DNA from: Glomus cerebriforme
Lineage: Eukaryota; Glomeromycota; Glomeromycetes; Glomerales; Glomeraceae
Direction: 5' to 3'
Assembly: GCA_003550305.1 (NCBI GenBank)
Contig: QKYT01000131.1
Location: 86,284-96,764 of the forward strand
DNA: 10,481 nucleotides
This document shows, in pieces, positions 1-8,398 of this stretch (position 1 is the first letter of the stretch; the number at the start of each line of letters is the position of its first letter). A program made the position numbers and the translations under genes. The notes beneath the pieces were generated by a model that made no database searches, was not told where the DNA came from, and was given only the letters and a program-made list of their open reading frames with translations.

Positions 1-692
1 TTTCCTAATTCATAACATTTACCTAAATTATATAGTGCTATTTCATCTTCATTTTCTGCTGCTTTATTATACCAATAAATAGCTTTTACTAAGTTTTTTT
101 CTATTCCTTCGCCATTTTCATACAATATGCCAAGATCACTTTGAGCCATAGTATGTTCTTTCTCAGCAGCATCTCTGTATAATTCAACCGCTTTTATTTT
201 ATTAGCTTTTGTTCCGATTCCAAAGTAGTAACATATTGTGAGTTGAAAACATCCATATTTATCACCCTTTTCAGATAATTTTGTAAATATTTCAAATGCT
301 TTTATTTCATCTTTTTCAATTCCTTTTCCAAGTTTATAACATAAGCCTAAGTAATATAATCCAACTTTATTGTTGTTATTTGCTACTTTTTGGTACCAAT
401 AAAAAGCTTTATTTAGATCTTTATCGGTTCCTATACTATATTCGTAACAATTACCTAGACAAAGTTGTCCACTAATGCTTCCATTATTTACAGCATTTTG
501 TATCCAATAAAATGCTGAATTATAATCAATTTCGACTATAATTCCATTTATATAACATATACTCAAATATACTTGTGCAATAGGAAAATCATCATTTGCC
601 GCTCTTAAAAATAATTTAAATGCTTCATTATTATTTTCTTCTAAAGTAAATTTATTAAAATAAAAAAATCCCAGAAAAAATATATATGAAGC
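1..692 (-). repeat. Sel1-like repeat array inside the kinase gene (six full units plus a partial)
   Basis: The last exon encodes tandem units of 36-37 residues (108-111 bp). They start on the minus strand at 692, 581, 473, 365, 257 and 149, with a partial seventh at 41. The units fit the Sel1 pattern: a helix ending in LGxCY, a GxGxxKD-like loop, then KAxxWYxKAAE. Clear examples are YLGLCYKLGKGIEKD (third full-consensus unit) and DLGILYENGEGIEKN followed by YWYNKAAENED. The earliest units are the most diverged (for example FFLGFFYFNKF). Sel1 repeats form alpha-solenoid protein-binding surfaces. The array continues past position 1, so the full copy number is unknown. Confidence 0.9.
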
Positions 693-2239
693 TTTTGTTT
701 GATTTTCTTTAAGCCATCCAAAAATATCATGATTGGAAAGAAATATGCAATGACTAATAAACTGTTTCGTTTTCTTAAAGCTATTTTCTTCATCTAGTGT
801 TTTAATTAAAAGTGCAATTAATTTATCAATAAAAATATTTATGCTATCTGTTATATCAAATATTTCTGAAAATAATTCTTCTGCTTGATTCACTATATTT
901 GGATCATATTCATCATTTAAATTATCTTGTATTAATTTACTTAGAAATAATTCAGAATTATCGCTCAACATATATGTTATAGAATCATTATTACTAAGCA
1001 TGCATGGTAAATCTGTTATAATTGATTGAGAATGAATTTCTCGTGACAATTCTATTTTGTTTTCCAAAGAATCAATTTCATCATTGTTTCCTTTAAAAAT
1101 AATTTTTTTGAGAGACTTAACAACTTGATATATATCAGGACGTTTATTTGGATTATCTTCCCAACATGCTAACAAAAATTAAATAAAATTGGTATAATTA
1201 AATTATTGCATAAATTAAATAACCATATGATATTTACCTTTATATAAATTACTATATTCAAAAGGGGTATCTTTAACAACTTTTTCTCTTTGTCCTTTCT
1301 TAATATCCATAATTAATTTTGCATCATATTCTATATTTTCAGCATAAAAAGGCCTATATCCACTTGAGATTTGCCAAAGAAGAACTCCAATACTATAAAC
1401 ATCAGACTTTGGATTTAATATATATGGTTGGTCTTTATTTTTAATATTATTCAAATATTTTGGATCAACATAAGGAACAACACCAAGAATATCTGTTGAA
1501 CAGTATGATACATCAGTTATTTTTCTTGACAAACCGAAATCTGCTAATTTTATTTTACTTTGATGTACAAGTACGTTTTGTGCATGCTACATAAATATTA
1601 AATAATAAGATTATTTAATAATTTAATCGATACAAATAAAATGAATTAAAAACCAAATATCTTGATAAAATTGTTAATATATATTACCAGATCACAATGA
1701 ATAATTCCTTCATTATGCATACATTCTACGGCACTTGCAAGTTGAAATGCTAATTGGTATTTATCACTCCATTCAAGTTGATTAAAATTTTCTTTTAAAT
1801 AAGATTGCAATGATCCTCCATCAGCATACTCCATAACTAAACAATACTTGTTTTCTAATTTTGAGATGCCATAAAATCGAATGATATTTGCATGATAGTC
1901 AACTTCGCGCTGCATTTTTAACTAATGTAATATTTTAAGAATAAATTATTAATGGTTATAGTTATACAACATATATACTGTATATACAGTATATAAATAG
2001 TTGTTTACCTCATTAACGATTTCTTTAATAGTTAAATCACAAAATTTTAAAGCCATAACAGTATCTGAATTTTTCCAGTTTGCACGAGAAACGTTTCCAA
2101 AAGAACCATTACTTAATCTTTTTCTATTAGTAAATTCGGCATAATCATAATATTTTATATAATTTTCTGATATTGCTTTTTCTAGCCAATCAATATAAGC
2201 ACCAGAATCATTTATTCGTCTTCCAGTTGTTTCTTCCAT
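1..2239 (-). CDS. Tyrosine-kinase-like protein kinase with C-terminal Sel1 repeats (four exons in view, 3' end outside window)
   Basis: Predicted protein kinase fused to Sel1 (TPR-like) repeats. The exons I infer are 2239-2009, 1921-1688, 1586-1238 and 1168-1, joined by GT-AG introns that keep one open frame of at least 660 residues. The ATG at 2239 is chosen because an in-frame TAA lies eight codons upstream (2260-2258) and the N-terminus fits the family. Kinase landmarks in order: glycine loop LSNGSFGNV (42-50, first Gly replaced by Ser43), ALK with Lys65, alphaC Glu83 in QREVD, catalytic HCDLHAQN (152-159; Asp154 and Asn159 present, Arg of HRD replaced by Cys), ADFG (Asp171), PYVDPK (193-198), SDVYSIGVLLW (216-226), and CWEDNPNKRPD near 273-283. 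A linker (about 285-430) precedes Sel1 repeats from residue 431. Catalytic residues are kept, so activity is plausible. This kinase-Sel1 architecture is typical of expanded families in Rhizophagus. Substrates are unknown. The C-terminus lies beyond position 1. Confidence 0.9.
1169..1237 (-). other. Intron 3 of the kinase-Sel1 gene (69 bp)
   Basis: The donor is AAAG|GTAAAT and the acceptor is GTTAG|CATGTT on the minus strand. The splice falls after the first base of a codon and creates Ala272, giving LYKACWEDNP. This is the expected join before the conserved Cys-Trp of kinase subdomain XI. Confidence 0.87.
1587..1687 (-). other. Intron 2 of the kinase-Sel1 gene (101 bp)
   Basis: The donor is CTG|GTAATA and the acceptor is TGTAG|CATGCA on the minus strand, phase 0. 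It interrupts the catalytic loop exactly between HCDL and HAQN. Splicing rebuilds the HxDLxxxN motif, which strongly supports both boundaries. Confidence 0.87.
1922..2008 (-). other. Intron 1 of the kinase-Sel1 gene (87 bp)
   Basis: The donor is GAG|GTAAAC and the acceptor is ATTAG|TTAAAA, read on the minus strand. Splicing is in phase 0 and joins IVNE to LKMQREVD, which restores the alphaC helix motif of the family. Without splicing, the frame runs into a short nonsense tail and a stop. The intron contains a perfect 24-bp palindrome at 1972-1995. Confidence 0.85.
1972..1995. repeat. Perfect 24-bp palindrome in kinase intron 1
   Basis: The sequence TATATACTGTATATACAGTATATA reads identically on both strands; 1971 and 1996 no longer pair. 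It shares the ACTGTATATA core with the 16-mer repeat found at 8043, 9017 and 9141. It may be a remnant of a dispersed element or only an AT-rich palindrome. Confidence 0.8.
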
Positions 2240-2530
2240 ATTTATAATAAAGGAAATTTAATATGTTTAAAGATATAGCTTGTAAACCAAGAAGTTTTAA
2301 TTTTCGGCAAATTATATATTTATGTCCTTGTTAGACAAACAACCTGCACTTAATTGTGCACCGCATAATTTACAAGGCTTTGTGGCACAAACAAAAAAAA
2401 ACGATATAGATTTTTCGAATTATATGTAGATCTTTCTTTTTGACAATCCCGGCTGGACGTATTCTTAATATTAAATGTGCAGACAGTACAGTATATATCG
2501 GAACATTCTTTTTTTTCCTTTAACTTCACT
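2240..2530. other. Upstream flank of the kinase gene
   Basis: This is the immediate 5' side of the kinase gene (minus strand). It has no open frame of note. It contains poly-A and poly-T runs and a less AT-rich patch at about 2320-2480. No TATA box or transcription start could be fixed by eye. Confidence 0.5.
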
Positions 2531-2552
2531 TTCGCCTATTTAACCAGTCATG

Positions 2553-2569
2553 ATTGGCCAATAACCAAT
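2553..2569. promoter_or_regulatory. Cluster of three CCAAT boxes upstream of the kinase gene
   Basis: ATTGGCCAAT at 2553-2562 is two CCAAT boxes placed back to back in opposite orientation. A further CCAAT follows at 2565-2569. The cluster lies about 315 bp upstream of the kinase start. CCAAT is the binding motif of the HAP/NF-Y complex in fungi. Use as a promoter element is inferred from position and clustering only. Confidence 0.4.
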
Positions 2570-2738
2570 TATAACCAACTATTGCAAAAATAATGATAAT
2601 TGCATATTGTTTATTGTTTAATATACTGATTAATTGTTAGTCATATTTGCAACAAAAATCACTTATAAGGTTGCTTAAAAATACAAAAAAAAGGTTGTTT
2701 ACTGATTAAAATTTATTATAATAATCATGTCGATCAAT

Positions 2739-2820
2739 GTTTTAAAACAAACAAAAAACGTTTTAAAACAATAAAAAACTGATTTACATTGTTTTAAAAC
2801 ATCTTGTTTTAAAACACGTG
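2739..2820. promoter_or_regulatory. Four GTTTTAAAAC palindromes ending on a CACGTG E-box
   Basis: The perfect 10-bp palindrome GTTTTAAAAC occurs at 2739-2748, 2760-2769, 2791-2800 and 2806-2815. Three of the copies extend to TGTTTTAAAACA. The last copy runs directly into CACGTG at 2815-2820, sharing one base. CACGTG is the classical bHLH (E-box) site. The spacing is irregular (21, 31 and 15 bp), so this is not a simple tandem array. It sits about 500 bp upstream of the kinase start. It could be an array of transcription-factor sites or part of a decayed repeat element. Confidence 0.45.
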
Positions 2821-2829
2821 CCATCCCTA

Positions 2830-3700
2830 GTCACAGTTCATGTTGCTCCGATGGGATAATTGGAATATTTAATCACTTTTAATTTAATTTACATTATTTA
2901 AATTTGCGCCTCATTTTCTTAGATTAATTTTACAAATTCAAATTCAAAGAAGAAAACTGTTGTAATGATGAAATATAGTTTATATCAGTTACTAAGCCTC
3001 GTATATTGTGATTGATATATGACTATTTATCATACAAATACAATTATTTAATATTTTTATTCGATGTAAAGATCATTGCCAGTTTTGATGTAAGGCGATA
3101 TAAATTAGAATGATCAAATTATGTGAAATGATAATTTTAATTATTTCACTTATTAATTGATCTGGTGGTGAACTGAATGCTTTAGTTATAATGTCATAAA
3201 GAGATGTTATTGTAGTCTTTGTAAAAGTAAAAAGTACTGATGATGAAATACTGTCTCTTATAAGTCTTATTTAGTTTTAAAAAAAAACTTTCAAAAGAAA
3301 TATTAACAACGAAATATGAGATGCACTAAAATGACCTTTATGATTAAAAATTTTTTTTCCACATCATATTTTGTAAATTATATATTTCATAATTCATGTA
3401 CGTAACGTATTAATTACAATTTACTGACTTGATATGACCACTCATGCATACTATCATACTAGTGTCATACTGATTCACAAATATAAAAAACAAATATACT
3501 GAGCCAAGAGAAATGATACATAATCATTGTCATTATGGTTAAAAACAACATATTTTTGAATTATTTTTGTGCTAACCGTATATATGTGATATGTGATGAG
3601 TTTATGTTCTTTTTTTTCTTTTATACATAACTTGTCATAAAATTCATAAAAAAATTGTAAATATTGAGGATAAACCAATGAGAATTAAGTATGAATGGTA
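2830..3700. other. Non-coding AT-rich stretch between the two genes
   Basis: I see no coding frame with family resemblance on either strand. The only structures noted are an imperfect inverted repeat at 3123-3149 (GTGAAAT and ATTTCAC arms) and three close copies of CATACT at about 3447-3470. Both are weak in DNA this AT-rich. Confidence 0.5.
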
Positions 3701-3717
3701 ACGGTTTAATAATACAA

Positions 3718-3723
3718 TTTATT
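3718..3723 (-). terminator. Candidate polyadenylation signal AATAAA for the BTB-TLDc gene
   Basis: AATAAA on the minus strand lies about 70 bp past the stop codon of the BTB-BACK-TLDc gene, at a usual 3'-UTR distance. The intervening DNA holds a T14 run (minus strand, 3783-3770). Chance occurrence is likely in AT-rich DNA, so support is positional only. Confidence 0.4.
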
Positions 3724-3790
3724 ATAAATAATGTCTATATAAATCATATATAAAACTAATACATTATGTAAAAAAAAAAAAAAGCTAATT

Positions 3791-5275
3791 TTAATTTTTT
3801 CTAACTACTTGAATAACTTCATAATCATCAATTTCGAAATTTCTTGGAATATTAAGATCAGGGTAAGAATTTGGTACAGAACTCCATTTACCATCTTTAC
3901 TCACCATTATATCATTACTACCACGATTATAAGATCCAAAAATCGGACCAAAATCATTAAAACAACGTATAGCATGTGATTTTGTAATTACTCTACCTAT
4001 TTCACCTGTACTAACATCATTATAATCTTCAAATGAAAATATAAAACTATCCGGTGTACTTTTTTCACAACTTCCACTCCAATCAAGTGGATTATATCCA
4101 CCAATTAAACGGTTTGTTTTTTTAATTTTTGCAATTATAATAGTTGCTCCCTTATTATTACATTTTGCATGAAAATCCGCAGAACTAAATCCATCATTAC
4201 TACCACGTAAAATAAGATTAAATATATATGGAATCTTTTTTAAAGCTCCATCTTTTTTATCTATCCAACCTGCAAATAATGCTAAATGTTTTACATTTAT
4301 AAAAATAGAATCAATCTTATTTAAAGTAGTTCTTGATGGTAATATAAATGATCCTATTAATTTTCTTGGAGCTAAATAAGACTTTAAGATTTCATTCCTT
4401 AATTTCTTTGGTAATAAATCTTCATAAGGCATTACCCCATCATAAAATTCTTCAGATGGCATACCATAAAATCTTATTAATGAAATAAATTTCGATAAAG
4501 TATTTTCCATTAAAGTTAATTCAAATTTAGTCCACACAGAAGGATCTTTATTTACGGTAGGTTGATGTGCATGACCCCATGCAATCAAATTATCCCATAT
4601 ATCAATTTCATCTAAAGAAAGATCATCTCGTTTAAGTAATAATTCTAATATTTGTTCAGGTAATGTCAAAAATTTATCAGTTCCGAATAAAACGTCAGGA
4701 TCTTGACAAATAGTTTCTAAAAAATCATCTTTTAATGTTGTTAAGGCTTCATGTTGAAAAATTATTTCAAGAATTTCATTAGGATTATTTTCTAAAAATT
4801 CTTTCAGATTATCAATTAAAAATTCTTGAATAAATTCACTAAGTGTATTTATTCCAAATTCATCTGCTGCAATTAATAATTTTAAAATATCCGATCCATT
4901 TTCGATACTTAATTCTAATTGTCCACAATATAAATATCTAAATAATAAAATAAATAAATAAATAAATAAATTTTTTATTTTCGGTTATAAATAAAATTTA
5001 TTTATTATAATATTTTAATACCTGATGATAGTTTCAAGAATATATGACGAAATATTTGGTTTCCTTAATATATATTTTCCATCCACTTTTTCAGCCCAAT
5101 TAGTAGAAAATGCTGCATCAAAATAATTTGATTGACAACAAAGTACAACGGAATGAGCATAAATTTCTTTTTGATTATTTTCTTCCCCGGTTTGTATAAT
5201 AACATCATAATTCTTCTTTGATTTATATAAATTTTCAAAATTACTTAAAACTGGTAAAAATAATTTTTGTAACAT
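3791..5275 (-). CDS. BTB/POZ-BACK-TLDc domain protein (two exons, complete)
   Basis: Predicted 466-residue protein from exons 5275-5022 and 4937-3791; the intron splits Arg85. The N-terminal BTB/POZ domain (about 10-120) shows NYDVIIQTGEE (22-32), AHSVVLCCQSNYFDAAFSTNW (within 40-60), KPNISSYILETIIRYLYCG, and ILKLLIAADEFGINTL. A BACK-like helical region follows, with DEIDIWDNLIAWG (194-206) and SLIRFYGMPSEEF (237-249). The C-terminal TLDc domain (about 295-463) shows LILRGSNDGFSSADFHAKC, IIIAKIKKTNRLIGGYNPLDW, DSFIFSF and GPIFG, and ends close to the stop. BTB-BACK proteins commonly act as cullin-3 ubiquitin-ligase adaptors. TLDc domains are linked to oxidative-stress protection and V-ATPase regulation in other eukaryotes; here the role is inferred. 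ATG 5275 is chosen because BTB homology begins directly after it. The open frame upstream to 5563 is mostly homopolymer-encoded Phe and Lys. This family is greatly expanded in Rhizophagus. Confidence 0.9.
4938..5021 (-). other. Intron of the BTB-BACK-TLDc gene (84 bp)
   Basis: The donor is ATCAG|GTATTA and the acceptor is TTTAG|ATATTT on the minus strand, with the junction after the second base of the Arg85 codon. Splicing gives ETIIRYLYCG, the conserved BTB alpha-helix that in this family reads ETxLRYIYxG. An (AAAT)n microsatellite (4948-4970) supplies the T-rich tract next to the acceptor. Confidence 0.88.
4948..4970. repeat. (AAAT)n microsatellite in the BTB-TLDc intron
   Basis: Five AAAT units plus a partial one. 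On the transcribed strand it reads as a TTTA repeat within 10-33 bases of the 3' splice site. It probably acts as the pyrimidine-rich tract, and length changes here could alter splice-site strength. Confidence 0.85.
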
Positions 5276-5277
5276 TT

Positions 5278-5325
<48 letters not shown>
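5275..5325. repeat. T23/A28 homopolymer palindrome at the BTB-TLDc start codon
   Basis: A run of 23 T (5275-5297) is followed at once by 28 A (5298-5325). Together they form a near-perfect inverted repeat with no loop. The first T is also the A of the BTB gene's ATG on the minus strand. Further runs follow: A16 at 5337-5352, T14 at 5448-5461 and A10 at 5473-5482. Such runs are unstable and hard to sequence, so the exact lengths, and the open frame upstream of the start, should not be trusted. Confidence 0.85.
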
Positions 5326-5327
<2 letters not shown>

Positions 5328-5569
5328 ATGAGAATGAAAAAAAAAAAAAAAATTAAATATAAAAGGATACAAATTATAAATGAAAACTCTTTTTTAAATA
5401 CAATAGTGATTGATACTAACTTTTTTTGTAAAGTATCTACCGGAATATTTTTTTTTTTTTTCAATATTAACCAAAAAAAAAACGAGTTGTGCAACAGGAT
5501 CATCCATTTGATAAACATTGACTCCTTAAATTTTACTGCGTCAATTGTCACTTTTTTCCGCATCTATTA

Positions 5570-7368
5570 AAATATTTATCGCAACTTTAATTAAATAAAA
5601 TTTCATAATAACAATAATAACTTTAAATGTTGGTAAAAATTATTTATTAAGAATAAAATCAAATTCGTATTAATGAAATCTTTAATTTCGTCGATTGGCG
5701 ACGCAACAATTTAAATTAATTAAGTATTGGTCGAACTTAATATTGGAGATGACTCAGTACAATTTTCTTTGATCAAATTTTAGGTTTTAATGGCCTATAT
5801 ACACAGTATATTACTCTTACACAAATTTTTTATGGAAATCAAAGTTGATTTTACAACAGATTGTTCAATGACTTATTTTGTATTGTTATTATTTACAGGT
5901 CACGCGTTTTATAACATAATAATGGAATTTTTTTGTATAATACTTGTATCGTCAAATAGTAGTACATCATCGTGAATGCGAGGTTGGTATCGTAAGCTAT
6001 CGTAAGCGAAATTGTCAATTAGTCAGTGTTGATATTTGTCATGGAAATAAAAGGATTACGAGGATTATGCATCTGCCCTGTGTAATACAAGCTAAGTTTT
6101 CTATGGTCTTCTAAGTTCTTAGAGAAGATATTTGAACCACGAATTAAGAAAATAAAGAAATAATATGAATAGAATTATTTAGATTCTTATAACGAACCAG
6201 ATAATGATATTATAGCCTTTGAGCATTACGAAAATCAGATAATCAAGAACATAGTGATGCACGACTTTTTATAATCTTATAATATAAATTTACAAAATGA
6301 CTCTGCTTATATACTTAAATTGTATTGTCATACAATTTGATAAAAAAAAAGCCATTTGTGACACATAATCTGACGTCAACATGCTAGTATTATTCAAACA
6401 GAAAGAATCTTAAGAAATATTATATAGATGAGAATAATCAGCACAATAAAAAAAAGAAATGTCTAGTTGCTGGTATATTCATATCCTCATATCCTTTTTC
6501 ATATATTATCTAAACTACTCTATAAAAAAATCAATATGCTGGTCACATTACAATGTTACAATTCTTTCGACGCGTAAATTTAATTATTTTTATTTTAGCC
6601 ATCTGTAATTATCTGATTCATTCATTGCATTTTCTAATTTTCCATTATAGGAAGTGGCGCACCAATAAGATTCATTTATTACTTCTAAAATCGTTTGTCG
6701 AGACGATTAACTTTCATCTGTAAAAGAAATTAACTAATGATTGGTTATGTTTTAAGGTTAGATTCAATAATAAGCCATATCTAAGTTGATCATTACCATT
6801 GACCATTGGTCATTTCGGTGATACACGGCTGAGTAGCGAATATCAGAACCAGTCATAATAAAATTGAATCTATTAATAAAAATGCTGAACCATTGATCGC
6901 GTTGATAATATTAATATAAAAATAATCTAAACAAATCCTAGAAAAACAATTATGATTCATTTTCTAAAACAATTTATTATAATAAATAACAATAAATGAA
7001 TTGACAATAATTATGATAAATTAAATTGTTTTGCCACGCAAATTACTCGAATTGCGTGAATATGTGAATCACTTGGATACGAGCGAAAAAAATCAATACT
7101 CATTCAAAGTCATATTTTTAAAATTTTCTATAACATTATGTTTATAAAAGTTTGCAGATTTCTTGGCAAAGTAATCAGCATGAATGACATACTTTGTTCT
7201 GCGGCTAATCATGAAAATTTTCACCTGCCAGATTACTGCGCATGATACGCGTATTGAAATTTAACGAATTCACATGATATGATGTCAATTACGTGTCTTA
7301 AAAAGTATATATATCATATTTTTCATCATCGCGTAATATTATCCAGTTATTATCCGATACTTTTTTAG
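5570..7368. other. Long non-coding region upstream of the BTB-TLDc gene
   Basis: No open frame here resembles a known family. The short frames present fit chance expectation for AT-rich DNA. Minor structures are the inverted repeat CGTCG/CGACG around ATTGG at 5689-5703, a 10-bp tandem duplication at 5988-6007, a TGACC-ATT-GGTCA inverted repeat at 6800-6812, and an 11-bp inverted repeat (AAAACAATTTA at 6966-6976 with its complement at 7022-7032). The ATTGG at 5694-5698 is a CCAAT box on the minus strand, about 420 bp upstream of the BTB gene start. Confidence 0.5.
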
Positions 7369-7820
7369 CGAAATTCATCATGTCAAGAAAGAAAACAGCC
7401 TATCTGTACTATAAATGATAAACATGAATGCAAAAGAAATCAAAATAATTTATTGCAAGTTATTAGAAAATATGAATTGGAACCAACAATGATCCTATTG
7501 CAGCAGTTGACATAATGTTTGACTAATCCCTTTCTGCTTCAAGAGAAGACTCAACTAGAGGCAGGATACACAAGAATCAAAGATCTCCTTTATGAAGAGA
7601 TTAAAAAATCCCAGAATGTATGGAATATAGATAAATACCCTGGAAAAACCTAAGCAAAAATGTATATGCATATGTGAAAACCCACCACAAATACATAGCA
7701 AACACAAATTTTTTGGAAAAGGGCGAAGAAAAATATGCAAAGAAAACTATTAAAGAGTATCTTTATCAATATCTAGAGATCAGTGATTTAGACTTGAAAC
7801 TACAACAGATAAAGCCAAAA
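7369..7820 (+). pseudogene. Possible decayed coding relic, family not recognised
   Basis: One frame is open for 48 codons (7369-7512), broken by TAA at 7513, then open for 45 more codons to TAA at 7651. A second frame is open for 62 codons (7635-7820) and begins just before the first ends. Translations look protein-like rather than random: NPFLLQEKTQLEAGYTRIKD and LLYEEI in the first frame, and FLEKGEEKYAKKTIKEYLYQ (helical, charged) in the second. One in-frame stop and one frameshift near 7640 would explain the pattern. Against this, open runs of 45-62 codons are expected by chance in DNA with this composition, and I recognise no family. Treat as a weak call. Confidence 0.22.
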
Positions 7821-8042
7821 TGACGTATGTTTGCATTAGTAAAATTTCTAAATTATTAACATTGTAAATAATTAATTTAGTGAAGAACTTGGCAGCGGTT
7901 GACGAGAGTGAAATCGACGATCTCTCTAATTTGAGTCTATGATCAAAGTGGTGTTTTATGGGAGATCTATAAAGATGATCTTAGAAAGTGTTTACGAAAA
8001 TGAACAAATGGAACTCAAGCTTATTAAATAAAAAATAGCTGT

Positions 8043-8058
8043 CTTATACTGTATATAG
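8043..8058 (+). repeat. Isolated copy of the 16-mer CTTATACTGTATATAG
   Basis: Exact match to the 16-mer at 9017-9032 and 9141-9156. Unlike those two, which share AGAG(G)TCTTCCTC after it, this copy has unrelated flanks. It may mark the end of a separate, decayed repeat copy. Confidence 0.6.
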
Positions 8059-8398
8059 TCCAATTACTGTAGAAAAATCTTTGCCGAAATAAATTGAATG
8101 ATTTACGATGATATGTCTGCTGATAATAAGGACAGTGTCACAATAAATGCATTTATTAATAAAATTTAAATGGCCAAATTTTTTGTATAATCATGGTGCT
8201 TCGGTAACATTTTTATTTCATAAATATTAAAGTATCAATATATTGTTAAAAGTCACAAGCAATGATGCAAAAGTCTGTACAACATAAAAACTATATTAAT
8301 GCCTGCTTTTCACAGAAATTTTTTATTTCACATCGGACTTACTCCGAACCTAACACATTTTTTTATCCAAGCAAAATACCATATAAAAACGTAACACT

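Noticed and set aside
2739..2816. CRISPR-like repeat array
   Set aside because: Repeat units are only 10-12 bp palindromes with spacers of unequal length (5 to 21 bp), and the DNA is eukaryotic.
3475..3678. 67-codon reverse frame between the two genes
   Set aside because: Length is within chance expectation for this base composition, and there is no family resemblance or splice context.
5276..5563. N-terminal extension of the BTB protein from an ATG at 5563
   Set aside because: Nearly half of it is Phe and Lys runs encoded by homopolymers, and BTB similarity begins only at the ATG at 5275.
5790..5975. 61-codon forward frame
   Set aside because: Hydrophobic chance frame with a Ser-rich end; it has no signal-peptide logic, homologous motif or neighbouring exon.
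7555..7740. 61-codon reverse frame
   Set aside because: It is the antisense shadow of the possible relic on the plus strand and starts in the middle of nothing recognisable.
7825..7880. Intron with GTATGT donor and TTTAG acceptor
   Set aside because: The flanking frame stops (TGA 7821) before the donor and no coding frame continues after the acceptor, so it cannot be supported as a working intron.
7880..7945. EELGSG resembling the start of a kinase glycine loop
   Set aside because: The frame stops two residues later, and the other kinase blocks do not follow in order. VLWEIYKDDLRK further on is in another frame and too short to count.
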